Positions 43,750 to 54,216 of a stretch of DNA of 64,000 nucleotides are shown in pieces. The DNA is from Aphelidium insulamus (Eukaryota > Aphelidiomycota > Aphelidea > Aphelidiaceae): positions 248,001-312,000 of the forward strand of contig JAZDSV010000007.1 of the NCBI GenBank assembly GCA_036784855.1, given 5' to 3'. The stretch's first letter is position 1. Each line of letters begins with the position of its first letter. A program made the translations under genes and the position numbers. The notes under the pieces were generated by a model. The model saw nothing but the letters and a program-made list of their open reading frames with translations, was not told the origin of the DNA and ran no database searches.

Positions 43750-44277
43750 ATGCACGTGACTACAGATGCCATGGCCGGTGCTGCGAAACGCCCAGCTAGC
43801 GCCACAAAGCGTGGCCATCGTCGCTCATTGTCTGGTTGCGGCACAGCTTCGACGCTAATGGACACCCACCGCAAGTCAAGTGGCGCCACATTTGACGCGT
43901 ACGAGCGCATCATGGCTCAGTGTCTGGACTACTTTCGCACGGTGAGCGTGTGCGGAGCGCCACGACTGTCGCCCGCATGGACCATTGTCCGCCGTGTGAC
44001 AGGCGGCACTTCATCTGGATCGGCATCACCCGCGCAGCGTCGACAGTCACGCGCAAGTAGCCAGGGCCAAGACACGGCACCGCCCGTGGCGCGACTGTTG
44101 ACACAGCTGGGCCTCACTTGTTTTCTGCGTGATCCGTCCCTGCTGCTGCACTTTACGCAGACCGAGTACGAAGACATTGTGCGCTCGCGACTCGATCGCA
44201 TCTTTCCGGACCGTGCACCCGGAACGAGTGGTGGACCAATTGCACTCAACTCGGCCATGGCACAGCTTGCTGTGTAG
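43750..44277 (+). CDS. Hypothetical basic/Ser-rich protein
   Basis: A 175-codon frame with no family match that I know. The N-terminus is basic and Ser-rich, followed by a possible helical segment (FDAYERIMAQCLDYFRTV), a Ser/Gln-rich linker and a second helical segment (LLHFTQTEYEDIVRSRLDRIF). Two plausible starts, 43750 (MHVTT) and 43771 (MAGAAKR). Codon use and the intact frame support coding, but nothing else does. Confidence 0.5.
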   Translation: MHVTTDAMAGAAKRPASATKRGHRRSLSGCGTASTLMDTHRKSSGATFDAYERIMAQCLDYFRTVSVCGAPRLSPAWTIVRRVTGGTSSGSASPAQRRQSRASSQGQDTAPPVARLLTQLGLTCFLRDPSLLLHFTQTEYEDIVRSRLDRIFPDRAPGTSGGPIALNSAMAQLAV

Positions 44278-44400
44278 ACGTGTTTGGGTTGGACACGGTA
44301 CCACCAACACCAACGCAATACAGGATAGCAAACCACAACACAGCGATGTAAATAGAATACAGTCGGATGTCTACCGTATCTCTTCTCTCGCCACACGGTG

Positions 44401-45771
44401 TCATGCATCCAGTGCACGCAGTCTGGCAGCGGCCTGCTCGCTGGTCAGATCACGCTGCGGCGTGCCAAACATCTCGAAGCCGGTGAAGAACTTTTTCACC
44501 GTTGCACTGCGCAGCAACGGCGGGTAAAAGTGCATGTGAAAGTGTGACAGCGACACCATCTTTTCAGCCTCGTCATCCGTCGGCGAGAACGGTGACCGCG
44601 ATTCCTATTTGCACGTCAGGAGTCACAAAGTAAAAGTACAAGCATAAAATCACGGTACCGCAGTGAAGCGCTGCCCGATGGCATGAGGGGTGCAGGGCGC
44701 CTGATGTATGCCCATACTGTACGGGAATGATGTCTGGAACAGTTTGTCGTAACGTGCGGTCACATTGCGCATACAGTCGGCAAGATGAACCTTTCGCTCC
44801 GGCGTAAAGTCTAGCAAGTGTCGCAAGTGGCTTTTGGCAAGCAATAACGTTTCGAAGGGCCACTGGAGTCATACATTAGCGCTCATCATTATATATAATG
44901 TAACTCACCATGGCCCACCAAGGCACAACGCAAATGAAGCTCTCATTCTCGTAGACAACGCGTTCACACTTGCTGGCCTCCAGTTTGGCATAGTGGCACA
45001 GCAGACATGATGCTGCCCCATCACCAGCGACACCCCGCTCACGACTCCAGTGCGCCATCCCTTCGTACTCTCGCTGCGGCTCATCCGGCACCTGCTCCGT
45101 GGCCCAGCACTGTCCGTGCGGATGCGGGTTCGAACAGCCGACAATGTCGCCCTTGTTCTCAAAGAGCTGCACGTACTGCACGTGCGGCACATGCAGATAC
45201 GAGCGGTAGATGGCGGTCCAGGCATCGATGACGGCACACAGCTGCTCCGTGCTCATTTGTGCCAGTGTCAGGTCGTGCCTAGGCGAGAAACAGATCACGG
45301 TACACTCGCCACGTGTCGACTCTGCCCGCAGTAGCATTGACTCGTCATCAGCCTGGGTGTCTCCTTTCTGACATGTTATGGTAAGATAAAGTTCGATTGT
45401 GAATATGTATGCGTACAGCGGATGTGCATGTGAGCAGAGGCTGCTGTGCCTGCACGGCCGGGAAATCATTAGCAAACACATAAGTGCTGGTGTAGTCGGG
45501 GTTGGCGGTGCCGCCCACACGCGTATTCCGCGGACAAAGATAGCATTGCGGGTCGTGGCTGGGCAGGCGCGTGTCGGGCACCTGTTCCACCTGGCCTGCC
45601 ACGGCACATGACGCGATTAAGAGCATGCAAATGACACGATGACACGCGAACGCAACAGCACTAACCCAGCCAGGGACGCTTGGCACGGTGTGGCGAGCAG
45701 AGAATCCAGCTGCGTGTCAGCGGGTTGAAGCGGCGGTGCGAGTGCTCCGCGAAGTCAAAGCGGCCGGCCAT
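44401..45771 (-). CDS. GALT: Galactose-1-phosphate uridylyltransferase
   Basis: Leloir pathway enzyme exchanging UMP between UDP-glucose and galactose-1-phosphate. The start gives [20 protein letters not shown] and [11 protein letters not shown] 63-bp intron leads to the zinc-binding [12 protein letters not shown]. Further blocks: [26 protein letters not shown], the active site [12 protein letters not shown] (nucleophilic His in HPH), and, across more introns, [13 protein letters not shown] and [16 protein letters not shown] followed by FFTGFEMFG and [14 protein letters not shown]. All conserved regions are present, so it is probably active. It converges with the hypothetical gene at 43750-44277. 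Confidence 0.94.
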
Positions 45772-46700
45772 TCAGTTTGCGGGTGATTGAACACGTGCCG
45801 CACCTGGATCGCTTGAAAGAATACAATAACCAAACATAATCAGCTCATTCCTTGTGGACTGACTGGCAAAGACCGCGAGCAAGTATGGACAGCATCTCTC
45901 ACTCAGTTGCGATAGTTAACCCTAACTTAACTATCATCAATAACGCATGCAACCACAGCGCAGCTACATAAATGACATTGCAATATAGTGCGCTACATAT
46001 GTAAGAAGTGGCGAGACGTTGCAGTAACTTACACGAGCTGTGCGACGATATTCGGTTGACTATTCTAATTACATATATAGTTGGGATAATACACTAGCGC
46101 CAGTTGCTGTTGATCGGCGCTAACGTCACCAAACCATGTATATCGCTCGATAATGTCATCATTGACTTAACTTAGCGTTGATAATCATCACAGTTGCATG
46201 CATTCGCTGGCGTCATACATTGGGTTTGCTGAATTTATATGTTGTACTGCTTGACGTCGGCTCATTTCGGAATGTCAGAAGTTTACATACACGAGGAGTC
46301 GGCAACCAGGATAGTGCCATGCAGCTTCTCTATATACGGGCTGATATTGATGCGTTTATGAACGCAGCTAAAGCGTGGCGACTGTCACGCATACATCTGC
46401 GGCCAGACTACAGCGCGCCCAGTGCTGTACTACTGGACAAAGAAGCCAAGAAAAGATAACCACAAGTTCAGATGAAAAAGCCGCCCAATGAAAAAGTAAC
46501 AAGCCTTAACGTTGACATCGTGCGTTATTTAGTAGTTGATATTCGGACTGAGTTTGTCGCATAAACTACAAGTTGAACGTATGGATAACTTCAAATTACA
46601 TTGTAGAACGCGATAACATCTCACCACGTTTACTACCATAAACAAAATCGACGTCGCTGACAACTAAAATCATCCGTGCATCGTGTGGGCGCGTTATTCA
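45772..46700. other. Long intergenic stretch
   Basis: The longest region without a confident gene (about 930 bp). AT-rich with scattered stops on both strands. It contains one weak frame, listed separately. Confidence 0.5.
46178..46459 (+). CDS. Weak open frame, possible terminal exon
   Basis: A 93-codon frame. Its second half (QLLYIRADIDAFMNAAKAW, APSAVLLDKEAKKR) looks more protein-like than the first. It could be the last exon of an otherwise unseen gene or a decayed fragment. No family recognised. Confidence 0.2.
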   Translation: MIIITVACIRWRHTLGLLNLYVVLLDVGSFRNVRSLHTRGVGNQDSAMQLLYIRADIDAFMNAAKAWRLSRIHLRPDYSAPSAVLLDKEAKKR

Positions 46701-46753
46701 ACTTGAATTTTTTTCAAATGTGGCTGGTGCGCGTATGGAATGTGGGCCAGAAC
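46701..46753 (+). repeat. Copy 2 of the dispersed 42-bp repeat
   Basis: Identical to window bases 1-42. Here the contained ATG (46718-46720) is in frame with mL41, so the repeat could be the start of the mL41 coding region (MWLVRVWNVGQNF) rather than only a promoter element. Confidence 0.85.
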
Positions 46754-46785
46754 TTCGTTCAAGTAATCACAATCACAATCACAAT

Positions 46786-47303
46786 CATGACCGCGGTGGT
46801 CGCGTCAGTGTGCCGCGGCCTGCAACGACGCGTCCTCGCACCAGCCAGCGCCGGCCACAAGAAGGGTGCGCGTCGGCGGACGTGGTGGTTCCCGAAGCTG
46901 TTGCGCAACCGCCTCAACAAGGGTAAATACGGATTATCCTAGTACACATGCATACCCCCCGCTGACCAAGTCACCAGGGTACGGAGCATCGGGGATGGGC
47001 GTGGTGCGCGACGGCAAGTTCACACTGGACCCGGAACGCGTGCGCAACTACGTGGTGCCCGAGATGTTTGCCGCGACACCCGCCTCACATGCCGCCACCG
47101 ATCTGCGGCCATACGTCGACGCCAACATACGCGTGCCCAGTGTGCCGCCGCCCACCAAGTGGGAGTATCTGCGCGTGATGCAGGAGCAGTGGCGCATGCG
47201 GCATGAGTGGGACGCGGAGAAGGTGCGGCAGGTGGAGCAGACTCAAGCTGAACTGCCACTACTGGCGCGCAAAAGCGGCAAGCAGGGCCTGTGGGGTGCC
47301 TAG
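46786..47303 (+). CDS. MRPL41: Mitochondrial large-subunit ribosomal protein mL41
   Basis: Component of the mitochondrial 54S/39S ribosomal subunit (yeast Mrpl27). An Arg-rich targeting sequence (SVCRGLQRRVLAP) is followed by KKGARRRTWW and LRNRLNKG. A GT-AG intron (about 46922-46978) joins it to the family core GYGASGMGVVRDGKF and VRNYVVPEMFA, then LRPYVDANI. The C-terminus is a charged helix. The start at 46786 gives a normal presequence; the in-frame upstream ATG at 46718 lies inside the dispersed repeat and would add 23 residues. Confidence 0.82.
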
Positions 47304-47600
47304 CGCTCTCTCAATATAGGCTAAATATATAGTAAGTATAGTATACTATACATTTCACTCATGCCAGACTCTATTTTGCCAAAATATTATAGCCTTGCCA
47401 CTTTCAGAGTCGCAGCCTCGTCGCTGGCACTTGCTACGCATAGTTGGTGACACATCATCAGTGGAGGCCGACATGTACTGTCAGGGTCACCGGTCACTTT
47501 GATCGCCGTCTTTCCTTTGAACGAATGTTGCGCGTTGCCGTGTTGATCAGGACGGCTTTGCTAAAATTGCGGACAGACTGCTTAAACACAGCATCTACTG
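47304..47600. other. Convergent 3' region between mL41 and IMP2-like
   Basis: Short AT-rich 3' sequence with no coding signal recognised. Confidence 0.4.
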
Positions 47601-48480
47601 TTATCCAGTCATAAATCCTCGCGCAGTTACACGCCTACGCTCGTCCGCACTCAGACCCCGCTTAAATGAATCCCCACCATTCAGCGCACATAATACAGTG
47701 CCCAGTAGACAACCAGCCGGAACCTTTTGATTACATGGTAAGAGACTCACACAGTACCTATCCATCATGTGGTCATACCGCCCCGAAAACGTTGCTGTCC
47801 AGTGGAACATAACTATTGCGTGCAGTGTCTCCTCCATGTTCTAGCACACTCTCCAACCAATAGTTGCCGGGAGGAACGCGCACCGAGGAGTATTGTAGTG
47901 GCATATCAGTTGCAGTGGTAATCGACCTCCATTTGCTGCCATCATGCCACACGTCACACCGGCCACCGGATTCTAGGCCGTCCACTCCATCACACGTGAC
48001 AAACGGCGACTGCCAGTACCAGTATCGTGGTCTGACTCTGTCCCCGGGACGCGCAAGTACGCGTCCATATAGCGTTTTGGATGGATCGAGCGGACACCTG
48101 TCGCCGCTGGATTAGTTGCGAACCACTGCACGCGCGGTGTCGTGCCTGTACGCGACAATGTGGCCGATGCGAACGCGTCCCAGGTGATATTCCGGTAGCA
48201 GAGCCGTGCGCAGGACCGACACCACCCTGGCAGAACCGTCGTGCACGCGGGACACGCTATCCGCGATATGGGAAGTGAACTCGACGCCAGCCACGACTGA
48301 AGACGGCCGCTGTAACCGCGTGTGCTGACACAGCGGAGACACGTGCACCGTGGCCACAGACCATGTAAATATTGCGGCAGTCGAGGCGATACCGCCCGCC
48401 CAGATGGCTCTGTCCAGCCAGACCGGTGGCATTATTGTTGTGTGCTGGAATGTTCGTAGACAACGTAAAAGGCATGGCAA
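47601..48480 (-). CDS. IMP2-like (S26 peptidase family) protein, catalytic residues altered
   Basis: Resembles the inner-membrane peptidase subunit IMP2/IMMP2L, which removes sorting signals in the intermembrane space. A basic N-terminus and one hydrophobic segment (AGGIASTAAIFTWSVA) precede the domain. GRVRIGHIVA joins across a 45-bp intron (about 48115-48159, containing an in-frame stop) to GDRCPLDPSKTLYGRVLARPGDRV, matching GDIV...KRVIALEGD. The catalytic lysine position is Gly. The usual GxSMxPT block appears only as FTSHIADS. The closing box is VPPGNYWLES, VPLDSNVFGAV, joined to PAGCLLGTVL. The box order supports the family; the active-site changes suggest a non-catalytic subunit. Confidence 0.65.
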
Positions 48481-48540
48481 CCAACATATACTTCACGGTA
48501 GTTGCCAACCAAGAAAAGTCCACCTACATATATACTGGTA

Positions 48541-50489
48541 ATGGCCGCCGCCGTTGACGCCGCTCAGTACAGCCAGGTGCTCAGTGAACGGAACAGAGTC
48601 GCGGCCGCACTCAAGAAGCTGCAAGACGCGTCGGAAAAGGGTACTGAGGCACTTGTGAGTATAATCAGCGCGACAGTATTTAACTGTTTGCAGCGTTGTC
48701 AGAGTTTGCAGCGCTCAAACAAGAGTTTGAAGACTCGAGCGCCGAGGCCGACGATCTTCGCGAAAAGGTATGTAGTTAACGAGTATGCCATTGTCAAGTA
48801 TCTCATGTGGGCAGTTGGCCGTCGTATCAAGGCAAAAGGTCCAGCTGGAGTCACAGTTGAGTCACTCCGAGTACTTGTTGTCGCAGATTTGTCGCGGTGG
48901 GTCCCAAAAAAACATATTGCACCAATATTCATCATAAGTTGACGATATGCAGCTTCCCGCCTGGCCATTGTTGAGTTCAAAGATTTGAAACAGCGCTACG
49001 TCGACGAGTATGAGCGGAGACACGCGGCGGAGGAGCGCGTGATTCAACTGGAACACGCGGCTGCCAGGCACGGTCAGCAGCTTACCAAGCAGTCGTCAGA
49101 TGAAGGTGAGTGCGTTTGTCTCATAGCTGTGACTATCATTAAATTACTTAATGTAGAACTCGCAAAGGTAAAGCTGCAGCTGCAAGACACGGTGCAAGAG
49201 TTTGAAGCGTTCAAGCAACTCGCCCTCGCCCAACACGAATCGCTGTCACGGCGCATTCAGGCCGAGATGACACAGGCATCCATGAATGAGCGGTACTGAT
49301 AATGTCAAGACTATTGTTCTATCTCGGCTAATGGCTGATATTTCAGGGAGAGGAACTTGTCACCGAAGCCATCAAAGCTGTCTCCCACAGATGAAGTATC
49401 GGTGGCTAGTGTTATCCAGCGGCCACCTCCCATGAAAAAAATATTGCTGGATGATATACGCCGCGGGGTGCCACTGAAGAAGGCTTCCCATCTATCCGTG
49501 TCGGAGCTGACAGACACCACCACGTTTACAACAACAAGCGCCGCTCTCTCTGCTGTACAGCCACGCTCATCAATGGCCGGTGACGTGCGCAACAGTCAAA
49601 ATAATCGCCGCCGTGCAACGCCCAGCATATACAATGCGGGCCACTTTGGGAAACTGGGCATGCTACTGGTACGTGAGCATGTGAGCATGAACAGTCAATA
49701 GTCAACGGCAATCTAAATCCGTAGTCCCAAGGACCAGAACGTCAAATAAGCGCTTCTGCTACCAAGAACAGCCCGACCGTGGTATCGCAGTATGGCTCGC
49801 TGAAAGAGTCGCCGGAGGCGCGCGTGTATGCCGTGGCGCAGTCGCTGATGGACGCCTCCACCGACACCAAGGCAATCATAGCCAAGCGGTCTAGCCGCAT
49901 CATGGAAGCAGCCGGCCAGCTTCAACCGGCGTCCGAGTACACTGCCACCACCGCATCAGGCACTGTCAAGAGTATGAAGCTGCCACCCAGTCTGCTTGCC
50001 CGCCCGTCACAAGGCCAGTCAAGCAATCAGACAACATCGGTGGACGGGACAATGGTGTCGCGCGCATCCGACTGGTCCAACGCTTCATCGCTACGTACAC
50101 TGGTCCCGCCACCAGTGCCGAAAAAGGACCGTTCGACACCGAAGGGTCCGGAGCGAATTGCAGACATATCCAATTCAATGGTGCAGCGTGACACGATGCC
50201 GACATCGGTGCGTTTGTAATCAAAGTTGTATGAAGCGTTACTTACTCATATCGATGAGCAGAAACCTTCTGCGAATGCCACACCAATGCACTCTGTCAAG
50301 GTGCCACCGCCACTTGTAGCACAAGACCGGAATGCTGCACCGAGTTATGTTACTCCGTCGCTACAACCATCCCGCAGACGAAAAGCCGGTCAACAACCGG
50401 ACAACAACAGGGCAGCATCGCGGGGCTCACTGACGGAGATTGACGCTCTGTTTTCAGAGTTGGAGGATGAGCTGGGCGTCCAACTGTGA
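48541..50489 (+). CDS. Coiled-coil protein with a WH2 actin-binding motif
   Basis: Multi-exon gene, not assigned to a named family. The N-terminal half is coiled coil (SQVLSERNRVAAALKKLQ, FAALKQEFEDSSAEADDL, LKQRYVDEYERRHAAEE, ELAKVKLQLQDTVQEF). The middle has a WH2-type motif, MKKILLDDIRRGVPLKKA, preceded by RPPP. A Ser/Pro-rich region with PPPVPKKD follows, and the C-terminus is acidic (IDALFSELEDELGVQL). Exon joins are clear from 48961 on; the first intron ends at an unusual CAGAG acceptor. The architecture (coiled coil, polyproline, WH2) suggests an actin regulator. Head-to-head with the IMP2-like gene, 60 bp apart. Confidence 0.65.
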
Positions 50490-50602
50490 CGACTACAACT
50501 ATATAGTTCATCTTCACACATGTATTTAAATGTTTAGTGTTGTGTGAAGTGCAGCGTTTGGAAGATGAGCTCTGCATCCAACGGTGACGACTACAACTAT
50601 AG
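50460..50602 (+). repeat. Duplicated 3' end of the WH2 gene
   Basis: Bases 50460-50503, spanning the last codons and stop of the WH2 gene, recur with few changes at 50559-50602 (GGA-GATGAGCT and TGACGACTACAACTATA blocks). The copy is 99 bp downstream and outside the coding region. Confidence 0.75.
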
Positions 50603-50820
50603 TGCACAATAACCCATGTGAATGGGAATATATGTGTAATTTAGCAGTCAACTACAGATACTGCAAGCAATTGAACGATATTATCTGAGTGAGAGGTGCA
50701 GTTCAACGCTTTTAAGAGGTGCTGTGCTGTGTATGCATTTTATTGCTTGTTCAACCTCATGATGTAATTCAAGCGCTTTTAAGGTATAAATTGTGGCGCA
50801 GCTTCTCTGATCACACACGT
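50490..50820. other. Intergenic with short duplications
   Basis: Contains the duplicated 3' end described separately and two similar TTCAA-GCGCTTTTAAGG-type blocks near 50700 and 50770. Otherwise promoter of the following secreted protein gene. Confidence 0.5.
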
Positions 50821-52423
50821 ATGAAGAATACGATCCCGCTCGCCGTGGCGTGCCTGGTTGCGGCGCTGGTGCACGGCACCTCGGCCACTCCGCCCGCCAG
50901 GACATCAGCGGCGGTGGCTGATTCTCGGCCACTTGTTTCCAACACGCAAAATGGCAGGCGGCGATCCACCGCGAATTTGGTGCCAAGGACCGTGCGCAAA
51001 ACGGACGACCGCGACGTGTTCATGACCACCGAGCCTATCCTGCCGCAGACACTATCTGTCAAGTGGACTCGACTGGAGGATGTGACGCTCAAGGACGCGC
51101 CCACAATACCATTCCGCGCCACATTCATGCGCTTCGGTAACGCCAAGCACAAGACCAGTGCCCGCCTGTATTTGGCGCATACACACCGCACCAGTGATTC
51201 GCAGCCAAACTTTCTTAGCGGACCTGAGCGACAGCAAGAGTGTGAGCATTGACCTGATGGACGAATATGGCTGGCTCTACTATGCTGCCGATACGCGCAA
51301 CGATCTGGTGGCAAAGTACTCACTAGATGACGAGACTTGGAAAAACCGTCTGTGCGGCGATGATACACCCCGCCCTATAGGCGTCTCTGGTGAATGGCGC
51401 CTGTACAGTGTGGTATATCGCGTGTCACCGGAAATGCTGGCCGACTATGAGGATTTCTCGCTGAAAGTGGAGCTGTTGCACAATGAGATAGCGGAGCATT
51501 GCGTGGAGTCTGGCAGTATAGAGTTTTTTGCCGGCAATATGGAAGAGCAGCAGAAATATGTTCCCATTTCGGGCGTGTATTTCCACTTGGCCGCGCCAGT
51601 GCGAGGCTCTTTAACGCAGTTTGCCCCTTTAAAACCGGATTTCACGTTTGATGGTCAGTATTGGGACACAAATCGCCCCATGCCCGACACAAGCATCACG
51701 ATGTCTCAGGCTGTGTGGACGGGCAAGAACGAAGCAGGCTTTTCGGAGCCGCTTCGATTTACTTTTCGCGTGTATAACAAGTTGGGGACTTCGCGCGACA
51801 AGGTGTTCAAACTGCTGCTGGTGGGCGATACTGGCGTGACGTATCCAGTCACTATGGTTTCTACTGCCACCAATGCCAGGCTAAATTCTGAACACGACTG
51901 GTGGCTGCTTAATTTTGCCCGCTTCGTTACCGGGGCCACGTACGATCCAACACAGGCGTCCATGAACACTGCGTACCCGGTAACTATCAACACGCCAGAC
52001 GCTCTGCCGGCCAGTGTGTTTGTTAGAAATGAGTGGATCAATGTGGTGCAGATCCCCCCTAAACCGTTCTCTTACCAACGCGAATATGGCCGCATTGTCA
52101 CCTTCTCTATAGCGGTGGAAGTACCGACAACAATTGATGCCTGGCCCGCCAACGGCCGCTATCGTTGGAAGTATGAGGCATATGCTCATGATACCGCGGA
52201 ATTTTTGGGCGAAGAAGCGTACATGGATGCGGTGGAGGTGGCGTTGGGAGAACCGCCGCAAAGTACGCAAAGTTGGGCAGACGATAAGCGACAGATCAGT
52301 AAAACGGTATACCGAAGACCTGATCGACCCTATGACCCGGAAAATGACAGCCAAACGTCCCAAGCTACGGCGAGTATCGAACAATATCTGGGAGAGTGCC
52401 GGAAAGGACAGTTGCAGCCATAA
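50821..52423 (+). CDS. Unidentified secreted protein
   Basis: Signal peptide MKNTIPLAVACLVAALVHG. A 37-bp GT-AG intron (about 51156-51192) joins two frames, giving GNAKHKTM-IRSQTFLADLSDS. The protein has about 520 residues, beta-rich and aromatic (YGWLYYAADTRND, SGEWRLYSVVYRVSP, SEPLRFTFRVYNK, GRYRWKYEAYAHD), consistent with several immunoglobulin-like or C2-like beta sandwiches. No membrane anchor. No family recognised. Confidence 0.6.
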
Positions 52424-52517
52424 CATTCACTGCATTCAGCTCACAAGCAAGCATAAATACTACCCAAATACTGATTTTGTATGCGTATATGAAGAATATT
52501 GCGCGTGATTGTAGTGG

Positions 52518-53919
52518 CTACTGCGCCGGCACCACAATGCGCCCCGCACCCTTGTCGTCGTAGTCGAGAGTGTTCATGCGCATGCCCGCCGGACACTCGT
52601 GCTGGCTGACGTCCATGCACATGGCCATGCAGCCAAATGCCTTGCACTGCCGTGTGGCACCACCCCATCCCCACTTGCACGCACCCTTGGTGTATGGTTG
52701 GCCACGCATGCACGTCTGCGCAGTATGCGAGTGCAGCATCCCACATCCCTTGTCGTTCCAAAAGATGAATGGAGTGTTGCATGGCAGCTCGCTGTTTCCA
52801 GGCTACGTCCACGTTTCATAAAAATATCAAAATTCATAAAACTCATTTGCTTACCATCCACATCTCGAAATTGGTATTCTGCCGGTAGTACTGGATGGTG
52901 TTGCTGCGCGACTGCAGTGCGGCGACAGCGTACGTGATCAGAAGCGACATGGCCAATGCCGCCAACAGCGTCACTGCCGCAACAATCCTGGGTGTGGCCA
53001 AAGCAAACAATATCCCCGTAACCGGCGCAGGTACAATGCCACGTTTCTTGAGCAGCACTGACGAATCTGTGGCTTCGGTGGTGACTGGCTTGACGCCGGG
53101 TGGTAGAGATGTGGTATTTACGCGCGTGTCCAACTCCACCAGCGGCGGATAGCCCAGGCACTCACCTATTTGTGCGGTACACGTCTGCTTTTCCTTGTGC
53201 GATGTTTCTGTGGCATTGGCCAGAATGCACTTTTCGACCTCGAACCCCATCTTTATCCAAGTGGTGCCGGTTCGACACGCGTTGAGGATTATGGCCATGT
53301 CGGTGCCCATGTCACCGTACGCCTGCAGCACCACATCCGGAATGGCGCACTGGTCAAATTTGGCCTTGACCGCGTCGCACACCACGCCAAACTGCGACGG
53401 CATCAAAAGTGGCTGTGTGTATTGGCTGAAGAGCGTCGCATTGAACTCTTGGTCGGAGATGCCGCCCGACTTGTCCAAATCAAGGCTGTTGAACTCCTTG
53501 TCCACCAGCGTGTCGACACTGCCAAACACGTTTTTGAACATGAACTTGACCGGTCCCATCTTGGCGCGCAGCTGGGCCTTGACGTCGTCATGGCTCCACT
53601 TGCCATCGCCATCGCGATCACCCTTGGCGAATGACATTGTCATAAAGTGGTTGTAGATGGTGACGTTATTGTGGAACATGAGGTGCAGCAAGTCTGTCTT
53701 GAGGAGCGGTGCCGCCGTGTCCATCTTGAACGGGGGCGGTAGGAGCGCGGCCACCTCGGCCAGTGTGCGGTTCATGCGCGCGGTGGCCAGCACGTCGGCG
53801 TCGCCGTTATTGCTGGGAGGAGTAGCTGCGATGCTGTTGTTTAACACGGCTGGTGGCACGGCTGACCCATTTGCACACGCGGCCCAGAGCAGGAACGACG
53901 CGGCAGCTGCTGGCAGCAT
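52518..53919 (-). CDS. EF-hand single-pass membrane protein
   Basis: Signal peptide (MLPAAAASFLLWAACANG), a lumenal region with N-glycosylation sites, then two EF-hand loops, DRDGDGKWSHDDV and DLDKSGGISDQEF. A conserved-cysteine region (VCDAVKAKFDQC, ACRTGTTWIKMGFEVEKC) precedes a transmembrane helix (AAVTLLAALAMSLLITYAV). An intron after FEMWM (acceptor CGAG) leads to a cysteine-rich C-terminus (CGMLHSHTAQTC, CKAFGCMAMCMD). Calcium binding in the secretory pathway or at the cell surface is inferred; no specific family recognised. Confidence 0.65.
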
Positions 53920-54216
53920 TTCAACTTGCTGCAGTGCGTGCGTTGGATTAGGGAATTAGTTAAATAATTCTCGAATGTAATGCCGCGTTCAGGGGTAAAA
54001 CTTGTTCGACGCCACATTTTAGCCCTGATGATTGACGTGGTCCCTGTTCCCTCCTTCACCAAACACTTTACGACACACTTAAATAAAATCTAGCTGGCCG
54101 GATGATTGACGTGGTCTCTCAATGAGATTATTCCCTCCTTTGAATTGTAGCACCAAACACTTTACAATACACTTAAATAAAATCTAGCTGGATATAAATT
54201 GGATAAGAGAATCTAC
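53920..54216. other. Intergenic with a tandem duplication
   Basis: Contains two imperfect copies (54027-54097 and 54101-54191) described separately; no gene seen. Confidence 0.5.
54027..54191 (+). repeat. Tandem duplication with AATAAA motifs
   Basis: Two copies begin GATGATTGACGTGGTC and end AATAAAATCTAGCTGG. The second is about 20 bp longer because of an internal insertion. Both carry a polyadenylation-like AATAAA on the plus strand, although the neighbouring genes are both on the minus strand. Confidence 0.8.

Noticed and set aside
45900-45945. TAACCCTAAC as telomeric repeat
   Set aside because: Only a single partial match; not a tandem array.
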